Shown: in pieces, positions 54,101 to 58,333 of the stretch
How positions within the stretch are numbered: position 1 is the stretch's first letter
Layout of the letters: each line of letters begins with the position of its first letter
Source of the DNA: Amyelois transitella
Lineage: Eukaryota; Arthropoda; Insecta; Lepidoptera; Pyralidae
Length of the DNA stretch: 64,000 nt
Direction: 5' to 3'
Assembly (NCBI RefSeq): GCF_032362555.1
Contig: NC_083529.1
Coordinates: 2,356,001 to 2,420,000 of the forward strand
Translations under genes and position numbers: made by a program
Notes under the pieces: model-generated
Told to the model about the DNA's origin: nothing
The model's database searches: none
Seen by the model: the letters and a program-made list of their open reading frames with translations, nothing else

Positions 54101-54619
54101 ACTTCGCACACTCCTCCTTTCTCATCGCGCGCTCCTTCTTCAGCTCTGGGCTCCAAAAGGTCTTTATGCTGTGCATGCTAGAGCCCAGTTTCTGATTGGT
54201 CAATTCCAGTTCCTTTTTAAGGTTCCCCAACTCCCTTTGGAGCTCGGTATTTTGTGATTGCAGTTCGCCAAGGAATAGTGGGGCCGGTTCTCGTCGTCTG
54301 TCATAATAGTCGTCTTCGGGTGGTGGAGGGGGGGCGTAAGATCGGTCATAGTCTCTCTCCAAGGACTGGTATCGTAGTGGTCGAGTAGGGCGAGGGGCGC
54401 CGCGGTGGTGTGCGCCCGCGGACGCCGAGCGGCCCCTTTCGTCAGGGGCTGGGGACTGCTCGTCATCTCGGTTGAGGTAGGGGCTGCGCCGGGACGGACT
54501 GCGGTCGACTTGGGGCAGCCGTCCGCGAGGGCCCCCTGACCAGTCCTGGGGGCGGCGCCACTCCTCCCGGCACGAGGGCCCCTCGTCCCCGGCGTACTCT
54601 CGCAGATACAGCTTGGCTC
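12091..54619 (-). CDS. brp: Bruchpilot (ELKS/CAST/ERC family active-zone scaffold), whole gene model, 5' incomplete
   Basis: Brp is the insect ELKS/CAST/ERC protein; it builds the T-bar at presynaptic active zones, clusters calcium channels and tethers synaptic vesicles. Exons were joined by GT-AG sites with matching phase. Family hallmarks read in order: GSSMHSIKTFWSPELKKER (exon 54054-54619), ELRIETQKQTL.ARDESIKKLLEMLQNKG (exon 35100-35196), HIAVLKESL..KE (31952-32119), IKDRKINVLQRKIENLEDLL (junction of 30754-30900 and 27670-28415), then about 1100 residues of almost unbroken charged heptad-like coiled coil. Summed exons give about 1880 residues for the short 3' end and about 2230 for the long end, against about 1740 recalled for Drosophila Brp. 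The start methionine is missing: the reading frame of the most upstream exon meets a TGA at 54630-54632 with no ATG after it, so at least one more 5' exon exists. A short exon is also probably missing between 14297 and 13381. Identity is very secure; isoform structure is inferred. Confidence 0.97.
12489..12623 (-). CDS. brp: brp penultimate or last exon of the long isoform
   Basis: 45 codons including TAA if read through: NERLVELQREVYQEPITHEE then RTTPVLTLADDLIAVCDDNV and IVWV. The acceptor TTTTTAG joins in phase 0. A GTATAA donor sits exactly after the TGG codon (exon would end at 12495), in phase 0 with the acceptor at 12120. The exon can therefore end the protein as VIVWV or continue as VIVW plus EEDIPATVL. 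Confidence 0.85.
   Translation of the reverse strand, partial: NERLVELQREVYQEPITHEERTTPVLTLADDLIAVCDDNVIVWV
12770..12935 (+). mobile_element. SINE family 2 tail fragment downstream of a brp exon
   Basis: GGTTCCCTTGTAAAGGGCGC, GGCGGTCAGATAGGAGTG, AACCTGGTTTACCCGATCCA and CTCTCCAGAGATGTGTGG match the family; lies in the intron before the 12.6 kb brp exon. Confidence 0.45.
13234..13381 (-). CDS. brp: brp exon of the long isoform, ISEKD block
   Basis: One base plus 49 codons: QDILESSISEKDSQIAELEM to EERDRLLNRLKIE; acceptor ATTTCAG, donor GTAAGA, end phase 0. Resembles vertebrate ERC MKQEALLAAISEKDANIALLEL and the KREKDRLVQQLK that follows it. Confidence 0.88.
13983..14238 (+). mobile_element. 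SINE-like 260-bp family copy inside brp
   Basis: TTCCGTGCGATTCCCAGCAC to AAAGGGATATAGACATGATT, essentially full length, in the intron where one brp exon is missing from the model. Confidence 0.7.
14297..14416 (-). CDS. brp: brp exon of the long isoform
   Basis: 40 codons, starts phase 0 after a TTACAG acceptor: MSKMEQRIRSLQNASALSCE, then TCSSVLKRFKLLEDSLQDCQ and donor GTGAAA. It ends in phase 0, but the next recognised exon needs two bases from upstream, so a short exon of 3n+2 bases is missing or the donor differs. Contains a CETC Cys pair. Exon is GC-rich relative to flanks. Confidence 0.75.
14785..15453 (-). CDS. brp: brp exon of the long isoform, ELKS-type C-terminal coiled coil
   Basis: 223 codons, phase 0 at both ends (acceptor CGCGTAG, donor GTAAGA). 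Begins ELSRAKEKEIAAVDRNRKAQ; central part is Ser/Lys-rich (RSKSFFELQKSGKVVDRL); ends with DKRIQELEGALKESILIAAE then REKVFYEEEQRRIETLKK. The end resembles vertebrate ERC RIAELESALRESVQITAERE. Weaker in heptads than the upstream rod. Confidence 0.88.
16097..16132 (-). CDS. brp: brp alternative terminal exon, short Brp tail AGPAGFLKSFF
   Basis: Coding part of a terminal exon: acceptor TTTTGTTCCACGCAG, then AGPAGFLKSFF and TAA. Fly Brp, as I recall it, ends QQQQDAGPAGFLKSFF, so this is the same tail. The last residues of fly Brp are known to tether synaptic vesicles (the brp-nude allele removes them). Phase 0 fits the donor at 16553. A consensus-like branch site (GACTAAC, with another CTAAC nearer) lies just upstream. 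Too short for ORF finders. Confidence 0.9.
   Translation of the reverse strand, partial: AGPAGFLKSFF
16553..16616 (-). CDS. brp: brp exon, Gln-rich, branch point for two 3' ends
   Basis: One base completes Gln, then 21 codons SVRNLQAKLKSQQQAQAQREE; acceptor TTTCAG, donor GTAAAT, end phase 0. Two downstream phase-0 acceptors can take over: 16132 (short tail) and 15453 (ELKS-type long tail). Confidence 0.92.
16690..16848 (+). mobile_element. SINE-like 260-bp family copy, truncated
   Basis: CCGTGGATGTCGTAAAAGGT to GATGTGATTAAATGTATGTATG, in a brp intron. Confidence 0.6.
16948..16991. repeat. Perfect 17-bp inverted repeat in a brp intron
   Basis: TACGGATCTGTCTATCA (16948-16964) and its complement (16975-16991), 10-base loop. 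Lies between the exon at 17510 and the branch-point exon at 16616. Confidence 0.85.
17205..17475 (+). mobile_element. tRNA-headed SINE, family 2, nearly complete
   Basis: Head with GGTAAAGGAAAGGCACAGG and B-box AAGTTCAAATCACGCCTCGG, then ACGGTGAGGAAAAACATTGT, ATGGGTTAGTTCCCTGCACA, GATTGCGGAGATCAGACGAG and AAAAACCCGAC. Lies in a brp intron, antisense to brp. Confidence 0.6.
17510..17715 (-). CDS. brp: brp exon, ERLLQLVQMSQEEQ block
   Basis: 68 codons plus two bases (acceptor TTCCAG, donor GTAAGT). AGGSTAAADMNRKLTESQKE, then ETERLLQLVQMSQEEQAQKE and KQIMDLQ, almost identical to the end region of fly Brp (ERLLQLVQMSQEEQNAKEK). Confidence 0.96.
18069..18335 (-). CDS. brp: brp exon, Lys/Glu-rich coiled coil
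   Basis: 89 codons, phase 0 at both ends (acceptor TACCAG, donor GTAAAC). LDLHEANKKLQSAGAQNARA, then KRKDVEEKEKSLTELDRQLK and RKEQMDQMEASLRK, matching fly Brp KRKDIEEKEKKMAEFD..LRKRKEQMDQLEKSL. Confidence 0.95.
19775..21944 (-). CDS. brp: brp largest exon, 723-codon coiled coil
   Basis: 2170 bp. One base completes Arg, then SQNEIYRLQNKIDILEADKD through QLEMLVQELEKSQ; acceptor TTTCAG, donor GTCAGT, end phase 0. It carries the fly-like blocks EAGRLAKELEKSQIHLAKYQ, QLELSKSEVTKL and LVAQLEKSQDMLVNFQRELN. Near its end it is Gln-rich (EKQFQAQQQQLQQLQ). The exon is an unbroken parallel coiled coil and forms the rod of the T-bar scaffold. Long shadow ORFs on the opposite strand reflect its codon bias. 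Confidence 0.98.
22063..22202 (-). CDS. brp: brp exon, coiled coil
   Basis: 46 codons plus two bases (acceptor TTACAG at the ATG codon, donor GTACAC). MERDDALTELEILKEKLDKA to KMLEKYD, then AG of a split Arg. The ATG is an internal codon, not a start: the upstream exon joins in phase 0. Confidence 0.94.
22651..22839 (-). CDS. brp: brp exon, Ala/Arg-rich coiled coil
   Basis: 63 codons, phase 0 at both ends (acceptor TTTCAG, donor GTGAGT). Begins ALVARIQKERDAALAEAA, has a six-residue Ala run, and ends LRERWEKAHQQHQKLT, which leads into MERDDALTE as in fly Brp. Confidence 0.94.
23680..23775 (-). mobile_element. SINE-like 260-bp family copy, tail part
   Basis: TCCCGTCTTTATCCCTTTCG then AAGACTGACAGGCCACGTTC. 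Confidence 0.5.
25195..25370 (+). mobile_element. RTE-like LINE 3' end copy
   Basis: GGTTAGGTCAAGAGTACCCT, AGCTTGCATAAAGAGCGTTA, TCAAGTGGAAAGACATAGTC and TCTGCCTATCTCTCC match the 4.1 kb copy, with frame breaks. Confidence 0.55.
25987..26139 (-). CDS. brp: brp exon, coiled coil
   Basis: 51 codons, phase 0 at both ends (acceptor TCGTAG, donor GTATTT). LQVDREKQAYDFESLQSQLD then KALGQAARLQKERDTAQ, nearly identical to the fly segment NLQSQLDKALGQAARMQKER. Confidence 0.95.
27135..27345 (-). CDS. brp: brp exon, coiled coil
   Basis: One base completes Arg, then 70 codons starting IQSSISRLHSERDKAVAELD and ending AAAENRK; donor GTAAGC, phase 0. Matches fly Brp from HADRDRA to TENRR. Confidence 0.95.
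27670..28415 (-). CDS. brp: brp exon, long coiled coil (ELKS core)
   Basis: 248 codons plus two bases. Starts IENLEDLLKEKDNQVDMARA after a TTACAG acceptor and ends EEYD plus AG of a split Arg codon (donor GTATGT). Contains SSLEEVIGDKEKQIQQLREQ and TTFGRSTLTTSQELDR, both close to fly Brp. The whole exon is predicted coiled coil by heptad-like Leu/Ala and charged spacing. Confidence 0.97.
30480..30753 (-). pseudogene. Decayed tandem copies of the 3' half of a brp exon
   Basis: A 143-bp tandem duplication: 30609-30690 repeats 30752-30830. The last 37 exon bases differ from the functional exon at two positions, both synonymous, and the GTAAG donor is kept, but one base is lost in the GAGCTAAAAACC stretch, so the frame breaks. 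A more decayed copy of the CAGCTAGC region lies near 30502, and perhaps another near 30285. Confidence 0.65.
30754..30900 (-). CDS. brp: brp exon, KDRKINVLQRK block
   Basis: 49 codons, phase 0 at both ends (acceptor CACCAG, donor GTAAGA). Begins VEELKARLDEKSRLVEKKT, has an Ala-rich stretch, and ends IKDRKINVLQRK, which joins IENLEDLL in the next exon, the classic ELKS order. Damaged copies of its 3' half lie immediately downstream in the intron. Confidence 0.95.
31952..32119 (-). CDS. brp: brp exon, HIAVLKESL block
   Basis: 56 codons, phase 0 at both ends (acceptor TTCAG, donor GTGAGT). Begins LDEFRLEIQRRDQEILAM and contains QRHIAVLKESLCAKEEHY and LQTD, highly conserved across ELKS proteins. 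Confidence 0.96.
33281..33544 (-). CDS. brp: brp exon, probable cassette, ERC-like coiled coil plus Pro/Ser linker
   Basis: 88 codons, phase 0 on both sides (acceptor TGGCAG, donor GTAAGT). Begins ELKATADTLRALQTQLERA and contains LETKEARIATLERQVALLEGELAAL, resembling the vertebrate ERC segment ALQT..EMKD.KI..MERGL.DLE. A Pro/Ser-rich linker (SPPPPSLAPS) follows and it ends EPPFKRQ. The fly Brp form I recall runs from AMAQKQ straight to LDEFRLEIQ, so the exon is likely optional; skipping keeps frame. The GC content is very high for this window, including CGG triplet runs just upstream of its acceptor. Confidence 0.85.
34836..34891 (-). CDS. brp: brp exon, short coiled coil
   Basis: Two bases complete the split Gly codon, then 18 codons KEEERQMFQQMQAMAQKQ, matching fly Brp directly after KGMG. 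Donor GTAATT; ends phase 0, so it can splice either to 33544 or, skipping that exon, to 32119. Confidence 0.95.
35100..35196 (-). CDS. brp: brp exon, ELKS signature RDESIKKLLEMLQ
   Basis: 32 codons plus one base; starts phase 0 (ATCAG acceptor) and ends after one base of a Gly codon (donor GTATGT). Contains RDESIKKLLEMLQNKG, a near-invariant signature of ELKS/ERC proteins from worms to mammals. Confidence 0.96.
35285..35430 (-). mobile_element. SINE tail fragment
   Basis: Minus strand reads TTTAGGTTGCGAAGGTCAGA then CGACAGTCGGTCTAGGTAGA, a relative of the GTTGCGGAGGTCAG tail. Confidence 0.4.
35762..35911 (-). CDS. brp: brp exon, coiled coil
   Basis: 50 codons, phase 0 at both ends (acceptor CACAG, donor GTGAGC). 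Begins KQAMLVRQLEEELRLRLRQ and ends REIAILRDTIK, matching the same region of fly Brp after ENQ. It is separated from the previous exon by about 18.1 kb of intron. Confidence 0.95.
36087..36205 (+). mobile_element. tRNA-headed SINE, family 2, head only
   Basis: GGTGGTGGAATCGGTAAGG (A-box-like) and CACAGGTTCGAATCCCACC (B-box), then CTTACGGTGAGGGAAAAGAA. The tail is missing. Could be mistaken for a tRNA gene. Confidence 0.6.
36998..37124 (+). repeat. 5' LTR of the TRIM-like element, internally deleted
   Basis: 127 bp; the first about 30 and last about 95 bases match the 3' LTR, but roughly 129 bases in between, including the TATATA promoter region, are absent. Confidence 0.85.
37126..37143 (+). 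other. Primer binding site complementary to tRNA-Trp
   Basis: TGGTGACCCCGACGTGAT starts one base after the 5' LTR. This is the same 18-base primer site I recall from avian leukosis-type retroviruses, which prime with tRNA-Trp. Confidence 0.8.
37584..37596 (+). other. Polypurine tract of the TRIM-like element
   Basis: TGGGGGGGAGTAC directly before the TGTGG of the 3' LTR, in the position expected for second-strand priming. Confidence 0.7.
37597..37852 (+). repeat. 3' LTR of the TRIM-like element
   Basis: 256 bp, TG...CA ends, with a GAGCTATATATACAACC promoter-like stretch absent from the 5' LTR copy. Confidence 0.85.
38160..38430 (+). mobile_element. Short non-autonomous Helitron, second copy
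   Basis: Begins TCTATACTTCTATACTTATA, contains TCTCAGGAACTACTGGTTCGA and ends GCGGACGAAGTCGCGGGCAC then AGCTAG followed by T. Same family as the copy at 42.4 kb. Confidence 0.65.
38928..39195 (+). mobile_element. SINE-like repeat, about 260 bp family, best copy
   Basis: Begins GTGCCGTGTGGTTCCCGGCAC, passes AGGACCACTCCATCTCTTTC, GGCGACTAAGGGATAGGC, GGCGATGGGCTAGTAACCTG, CAGTCTTTTCAAGACTG and ends GGATATAGACGTGATCATAT plus (GTAT)n. Two short palindromes are built in: GTGCCG...CGGCAC at the start and CAGTCTT TTC AAGACTG. No convincing Pol III boxes. At least 18 copies occur in this window in both orientations. Confidence 0.75.
39334..39428 (+). mobile_element. SINE-like 260-bp family copy, head only
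   Basis: GTTCCGTGTGGTTAGCGGCA, AGGACCACTCCATCTCGTTC and GGCGAATTAGGGATAGGC. Confidence 0.6.
40650..40775 (+). mobile_element. SINE family 2 fragment
   Basis: ATATGGGTTAGGTTCCCCTA then a degraded tail with AGTAACACC-like GGCAACACTTCAG. Confidence 0.35.
42442..42646 (+). mobile_element. Short non-autonomous Helitron
   Basis: Starts TCCTACTACTATTATAAAGG and ends GCGGACGAAGTCGCGGG...CTCTAG, flanked by A and T, the Helitron rule of insertion at AT without target duplication. The GC-rich GCGGACGAAGTCGCG stretch near the end is the 3' hairpin. Carries the ACTACTGAACCGATT segment typical of this family. Confidence 0.7.
44270..44458 (+). mobile_element. SINE-like 260-bp family copy, diverged
   Basis: AGAATTGGACCACTCAATCT, GCTATAGGCTAGCAACCTGT and GTAAGGGATATAGACGAATA. 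Confidence 0.6.
44645..44835 (-). mobile_element. SINE-like 260-bp family copy, diverged
   Basis: ATCACATCTATAACCCTGCC then AACAGTCTTGAAAAACTAAA and GAAGAATCCCAAGTTAAACC, inverted, 190 bp from the copy at 44.3 kb. Confidence 0.55.
45640..45724 (+). mobile_element. Helitron-like internal and 3' fragment
   Basis: Contains TTTCACGTCAAAACTACTCAACC and GCGGAGCCGCGGGTAAAAGC, degraded versions of the internal and hairpin parts of the copy at 42.4 kb. Confidence 0.4.
45930..46010 (-). mobile_element. RTE-like LINE 3' end fragment
   Basis: ACATAAAATCACCATTTTTC then CCGGAAGGGTAGGCAGAAAT, inverted copy of the tail. Confidence 0.45.
46180..46340 (+). mobile_element. SINE family 2 tail fragment
   Basis: TCAGATGGAAATCGATTCGC, AAAAACTTGACTTA and CTCTCCAAAGAGGTGAGGAT with a GGGAGTAATAACGCC end. 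Confidence 0.45.
46795..46885 (-). mobile_element. SINE-like 260-bp family copy, head only
   Basis: TAGTCGCCTTTTACAACATC then ATTGGTGCCGGGAATTACCG. Confidence 0.6.
47502..47735 (+). repeat. Diverged LTR relic of the same TRIM family
   Basis: Shares with the 37.6 kb LTR the stretches CCAATAGCAGC, GATTTCACGGATTGGAGC, ATACAACC, CGACTCAA and GAGCCGCGGTTCC, in order, with many substitutions. No internal region is attached, so it is a solo or broken LTR. Confidence 0.65.
48145..48405 (-). mobile_element. SINE-like 260-bp family copy, full length
   Basis: ACATACATATAATCACGTCT, CAACAGTCTTGAAAAGACTG, GTGACAGGTTGCTAGCTCAT and TTGGTGCCGAGAACCACACGG. Confidence 0.7.
48675..48850 (+). mobile_element. 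SINE family 2 fragment
   Basis: GAGAGAAAACATCGTG, TTAGGTTCCCCTGCAAAAGT and TTGCGGAGGTCAGAGTG, as in the 60.6 kb copy. Confidence 0.5.
49062..49290 (-). mobile_element. tRNA-derived SINE, near full length
   Basis: On the minus strand the head reads GGCCTCTGTGACGCAGCGGTAGTACG with a B-box GAGTTCGAATCCCGG, followed by a unique body with CTCGAACTTACTTCGAGGCT. The head looks like a tRNA with A and B boxes, but it runs directly into SINE body sequence, so it is not a tRNA gene. This SINE type is common in lepidopteran genomes. Confidence 0.75.
50440..50710 (-). mobile_element. SINE-like 260-bp family copy
   Basis: CATACAAATAATCACGTCTA to TTTAGGTGTCGGGAACC; contains a GCCACGTGGC insertion. A further tail fragment sits just before, at 50258-50310. 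Confidence 0.65.
51150..51340. mobile_element. Two opposed fragments of the SINE-like 260-bp family
   Basis: Plus-oriented TGCCGTGCCGTGTGGTTTAG to GGCGATGGGCTAGTAACCTG (51150-51265), then a minus-oriented head ending TTACCACACGGCAC (about 51285-51333). Confidence 0.55.
51740..51890 (+). mobile_element. RTE-like LINE 3' end fragment
   Basis: ATCGGCGACGTTCTGGTGAA, AGCTAGCATGAAAAGATTGA and ATGTGGATGAAGTAAAAGTA, degraded. Confidence 0.45.
52120..52265 (+). mobile_element. Head-to-head pair of SINE family 2 fragments
   Basis: GGTTCCTTCGTAAACGTTGC to CCTGACTCACCCGATCTTGG on the plus strand, then CCAAGATTGGGTAAGTCAGA to GAGGAACCTTA, the same sequence inverted with an internal deletion. About 25-30 bases per arm can pair. 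Confidence 0.5.
52312..52420 (-). mobile_element. SINE-like 260-bp family copy, tail part
   Basis: CTCACGTCTATATCCCTTGC then CAACAGTCTTGAAAAGACTG and a body fragment ending AATAGTGGCAG. Confidence 0.6.
53335..53588 (-). mobile_element. SINE-like 260-bp family copy, full length
   Basis: ATATAATCACGTCTATGGCC to ATTGGTGCCGGGAATCACACGGCAC, upstream of brp exon 54054-54619 on the plus strand. Confidence 0.7.
54054..54619 (-). CDS. brp: brp exon, N-terminal disordered region plus first ELKS block
   Basis: About 188 residues. The first 85 or so are Arg/Pro/Ser/Gly/Asp-rich and probably disordered, with LRYQSLERDYDRS, close to a short motif near the start of fly Brp. Then LQSQNTELQRELGNLKKELE and GSSMHSIKTFWSPELKKER, the most conserved N-terminal ELKS block. 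The exon ends QENQ at 54054 followed by GTAAGT on the minus strand, phase 0 into 35911. The 5' edge is uncertain: acceptor AGs allow starts at 54619, 54616 or 54611. The exon is strongly GC-rich against its AT-rich flanks. Confidence 0.9.
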
Positions 54620-54984
54620 CTTTGATGCGTCAGTGTGAACGCATGGTGCACTTCTCGAGCGGTGCACAGACACTGATCACTAGGCGGCGCGACATCGATC
54701 GTAGTGGAGTACGCATGCGCGGCTCTCTTTCAGCCGCTGAAGCGCTGAAGCCGATATTTTTGGGTTTAATTCGCCGAAGCGCTTATAGGGTTATTGTTTT
54801 AGGGTTTGATTGTTGACGTGATCCTTGCTTGGGTTTGGGCCTCATTAGGTTGATTAGTTTTGATTGAAATCATTGTTTTATTTAGGTGTTCATAATCTAT
54901 TTAAATAAGAGAAAGATACATAAATCTTTTTCATCATGTATTTAAAAAAAAACTAATCTTTGTTAGTTTAATTAGGGGTCTATA

Positions 54985-55500
54985 TTGATAGTAAGTGAAT
55001 CTCTTTTATATCCTTGCACACCCCCAGTTAAACCCGTTACACCTTCAAGTTTAGTTTTTATGGATGTATCTAAATATATAGACTTAAACAATTGGTCTTC
55101 AATTCATGATCTTGCAAGACCTTGGTTTCGCTTGTTAAGTGCTTTCTTAGGCATTTATCTAAAAAAATCTGACAATAATATTGTAAAACCATATCAATAT
55201 AACGTCTTCTTCAATAAAATAACTAGAAGTAAAGAACAATGAAAAAAATGGACTTAAAACTAAAAACACTTCAAACCGAACAAAGAGGGAAGAGAGAGGC
55301 CAGAAAGAGGTCCGAACGAAAGACTGAGAGTAGAAGAGAGAGAAGAAAAAAGTCACGAGAGAGGGAGAAAAAAGAAATAAAAAGTTTAGATTCACATGCT
55401 TGAATGAGACTAGATATTATTGAGGAGGAATTAAGTTCTGAGTTAATTGAAAAACATCATGTCTAAAGGAAGAAGAGGTGCGAACCCAAGTAATCTACGC
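54985..55500 (+). other. Cluster of small plus-strand ORFs, unidentified
   Basis: An open stretch ends TRSKEQ at 55242 (with an internal ATG before DVSKYIDLNNWSSIHDLARP), its stop overlapping ATGs that open a 50-odd codon Arg/Lys/Glu-rich frame to about 55403, followed by two more short ATG frames. Overlapping, tightly packed frames are unusual for this non-coding, AT-rich setting and suggest a fragment of a mobile or viral-type element, or chance. I recognise no family. Confidence 0.25.
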
Positions 55501-55624
55501 ACACGTTCTTAAGACATAGCCAATGGTCACAACACTCAATGGTCCCGTTCATCAGGGACGGTCAATCCGAACACAAAAACATGGGGAAGGTTATCTAGAA
55601 AAATATCGAAAAAAGGTTTTATTC

Positions 55625-55715
55625 GGTATATAGGTTTATTTCAAATGAAATGGGTTTAAATTGAAATATGGTATATAGGTTTATTTCAAATGAAATGGGT
55701 TTAAATTTTGAAAAA
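55625..55715. repeat. 45-bp tandem duplication
   Basis: GGTATATAGGTTTATTTCAA followed by ATGAAATGGGTTTAAATT occurs twice, 45 bases apart. Confidence 0.85.
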
Positions 55716-57118
55716 AAATAACTTTAATAAACATAGGTGATTAAATTCACGCAGAGCTTAAATTCTCTAATTTCACTCATTAAATTGTACTTTTACTAGA
55801 GTAGTTAAGGCATCATTAATTATACCGAGTACCGACCTCAAAAGCTCTAAAGGTCTATTTTTAGAAAATTTCAGCCCCTATTTTTCAGCAACACTATATT
55901 TCAGCGATGCAGCGCTTTTTTACAGCGGTCCCTCCAAGACGGTTCTTATCCCGTGACCCACATACGTCATCTATCCTTTTTTTGTTCACTACTTTTTGTA
56001 TATTCCTGTCTCTGTCGGGAGTAAGGTCGGCGTTATATCGGTCAGATTCTGCTAGTGATCGGGAGGAGTATAGTGATGGGAGTTTTATCGATATCTTCGT
56101 TTTCGATTATTACCTATCTACTTATACAACTTGAGTGATGTTGAGACATTGGAATAAGATTTTTGTTTTAGTGGTGGTGTTTATTGTATTTATTAAATTT
56201 TAAAACAAGAATAAAAATGTTTATAGGAACCTATGAGTAATGCTAGCCTAAGCTAACCCCAAGTAATTTATTTCGTTAATCGATTTCTAATTGTACAAAT
56301 TTCACGGTTTTAGCTATTCCCAAGTTTTTATTCTTAGTCCAATTTATGACAACCACTGGAAAGAGATGGGGGTGTATACTTATCCTAAAGTGCTATTAGC
56401 CAAGTGTTCCGTATCATACCATCGATAGTGTACACCTTCACTTCTATAAATTGATATTAAGTTTTCGAAATGACAACTCAAAATATACGTAAGTCACCTT
56501 TTACACATTACAATATACGTTTTACATTACGTAGACTTTGCCAAATGGTTTCTTTGTTTTCTTAAACATCGATAATGATAAGCGCCCGCACTATTATGTT
56601 CGGACGATGAATGAAAGCGGGGATCTCTACTCTCGTAAAAATTACGCCGTTTGCCGGCGGCGCCACTGTGCGAATTAGATCACTCTCATCATTTCATGGG
56701 CGCCTGGTACATAAAATAAATTGTCTCAAAAACAATGGCTATTTGTGGCTTTTTTTTATGATTGTGAAAAATGTAATTGGTACTTTTTATTCTCAAAATA
56801 ATGCTTTGTAATTATTGCTGATAAAAGTTTTATCTTTGTAGCTATAAAAAAAATTGGTTTTACGTTTACGAAAATTAGGTTTTTGTTAATTCAAAACCAT
56901 TAATGCTTGTATTTCCGGACCAATCATCACGCACGGCAGGTGGCTAATAAATTTTCTTCATTATGAAGAAAAGCAAAGATAGCACACATTATGAATAAAC
57001 GCACAGATAAATTACAATTTGTGCTGAAATTTATCATAATGGTAATAAAAAGAAATTACTAATAGATATGTCAGGATCTGACCGGGACTAATTTGAGTTC
57101 TGTAGCGTTAGTTGTAGT

Positions 57119-57696
57119 AAAACTGAAGCTTAGCTCGTAGCAACGCCGTAGCGTAACTCGTAGCTTAGCTTGTAGTACCGCCGTAGCTGAGCTCGGAGCA
57201 ACGCCGTAGCGTAACTCGTAGCTTAGCTTGTAGTACCGCCGTAGCTGAGCTCGGAGCAACGCCGTAGCGTAACTCGTAGCTAAGCTTGTAATACCGCCGT
57301 AGCTGAGCTCGGAGCAACGCCGTAGCGTAACTCGTAGCTAAGCTTGTAGTACCGCCGTAGCTGAGCTCGGAGCAACGCCGTAGCGTAACTCGTAGCTAAG
57401 CTTGTAGTACCGCCGTAGCTGAGCTCGGAGCAACGCCGTAGCGTAACTCCTAGCTTAGCTTGTAGTACCACCGTAGCTGAGCTCGGAGCAACGCCGTAGC
57501 GTAACTCGTAGCTAAGCTTGTAGTACCGCCGTAGCTGAGCTCGGAGCAACGCCGTAGCGTAACTCGTAGCTAAGCTTGTAGTACCGCCGTAGCTGAGCTC
57601 GGAGCAACGCCGTAGCGTAACTCGTAGCTTAGCTTGTAGTACCGCCGTAGCTGAGCTCGGAGCAACACCGTAGCTCGTAGCAACGCCATAGCTGAG
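57119..57696. repeat. 58-bp satellite array, about ten units
   Basis: The unit, recognised by GTAGCGTAACTC at 57148, 57206 and every 58 bases to about 57612, is GC-rich in AT-rich surroundings and built from GTAGC sub-repeats. Units differ by single substitutions (for instance CTTAG/CTAAG). On the minus strand all three frames are open, because 58 is not a multiple of 3 and the unit has no stop in any frame; the encoded peptide repeats every 58 residues. Probably a local expansion, not a gene. Confidence 0.9.
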
Positions 57697-58216
57697 ATTT
57701 GCACTTTATTATTATAATCTTATAAATACGTACTTAATCATAAATAACAAACTTGAATTGGTAAATAAAATAATTAAAATCCTTAAATAAATCAAATCCT
57801 TATTATACATATTAAAAATGCTACATTTCTGGAAATCGATTGTGTTGTGATGGAACAGACAGATAAACGAACCATTTTCATTTATTAATCGTTTGCTATT
57901 GGAGTTGAAATCCCAAAAAGGAGTACCTACAATTTTTACAGGCATAATTTAGACGGTCACTCACGCATGAGCCAGTAATGAATGTTTACGAAAAACACAA
58001 TAACTCCTCAGAGCAGTGGGATAGTTTATGCAGTATGGTCAAAGATCTTTGCCTGACGATAATGTGTTATACATTTGACAAGCGAAGCTCTCAATGTCAA
58101 GTATAATATTGTCAAGATATTACTTTTTCATAGTTTTAGAGGTTATAAAAAATAACAATCTTAATTTTTGAAAAGTGAAAAGAATCCGTAAAATAAATAA
58201 AGTAAAAACTAATAAA

Positions 58217-58333
58217 ATGTCACTTCCTCCTGCCAGTGGCACAGGGCGGTATTTTGCCAAAGCGGCCAAATCTATCCGCCTTATTCGTCACGGATGCACC
58301 AACAGACCATTCTTCCACATATCTGTAACTCAT
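58217..58333 (+). CDS. mRpS16: mRpS16 exon 1
   Basis: 39 codons from ATG to HISVTH, then a GTAAGT donor in phase 0. The N-terminal residues [13 protein letters not shown] are basic overall downstream but lack a classical long presequence, as in other bS16m proteins. Confidence 0.96.

Noticed and set aside
54200..54673. 157-codon minus-strand frame in a second frame over the brp N-terminal exon
   Set aside because: Out of frame with the conserved ELKS blocks; Pro/Arg/Thr bias arises from high GC.
55907..56134. 75-codon plus-strand frame with a hydrophobic stretch and Ser/Asp-rich end
   Set aside because: Too short and unsupported; no neighbouring exon signals.
57280..57549. 89-codon minus-strand frame
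   Set aside because: Translation of the 58-bp satellite, open in every frame; not evidence of a gene.
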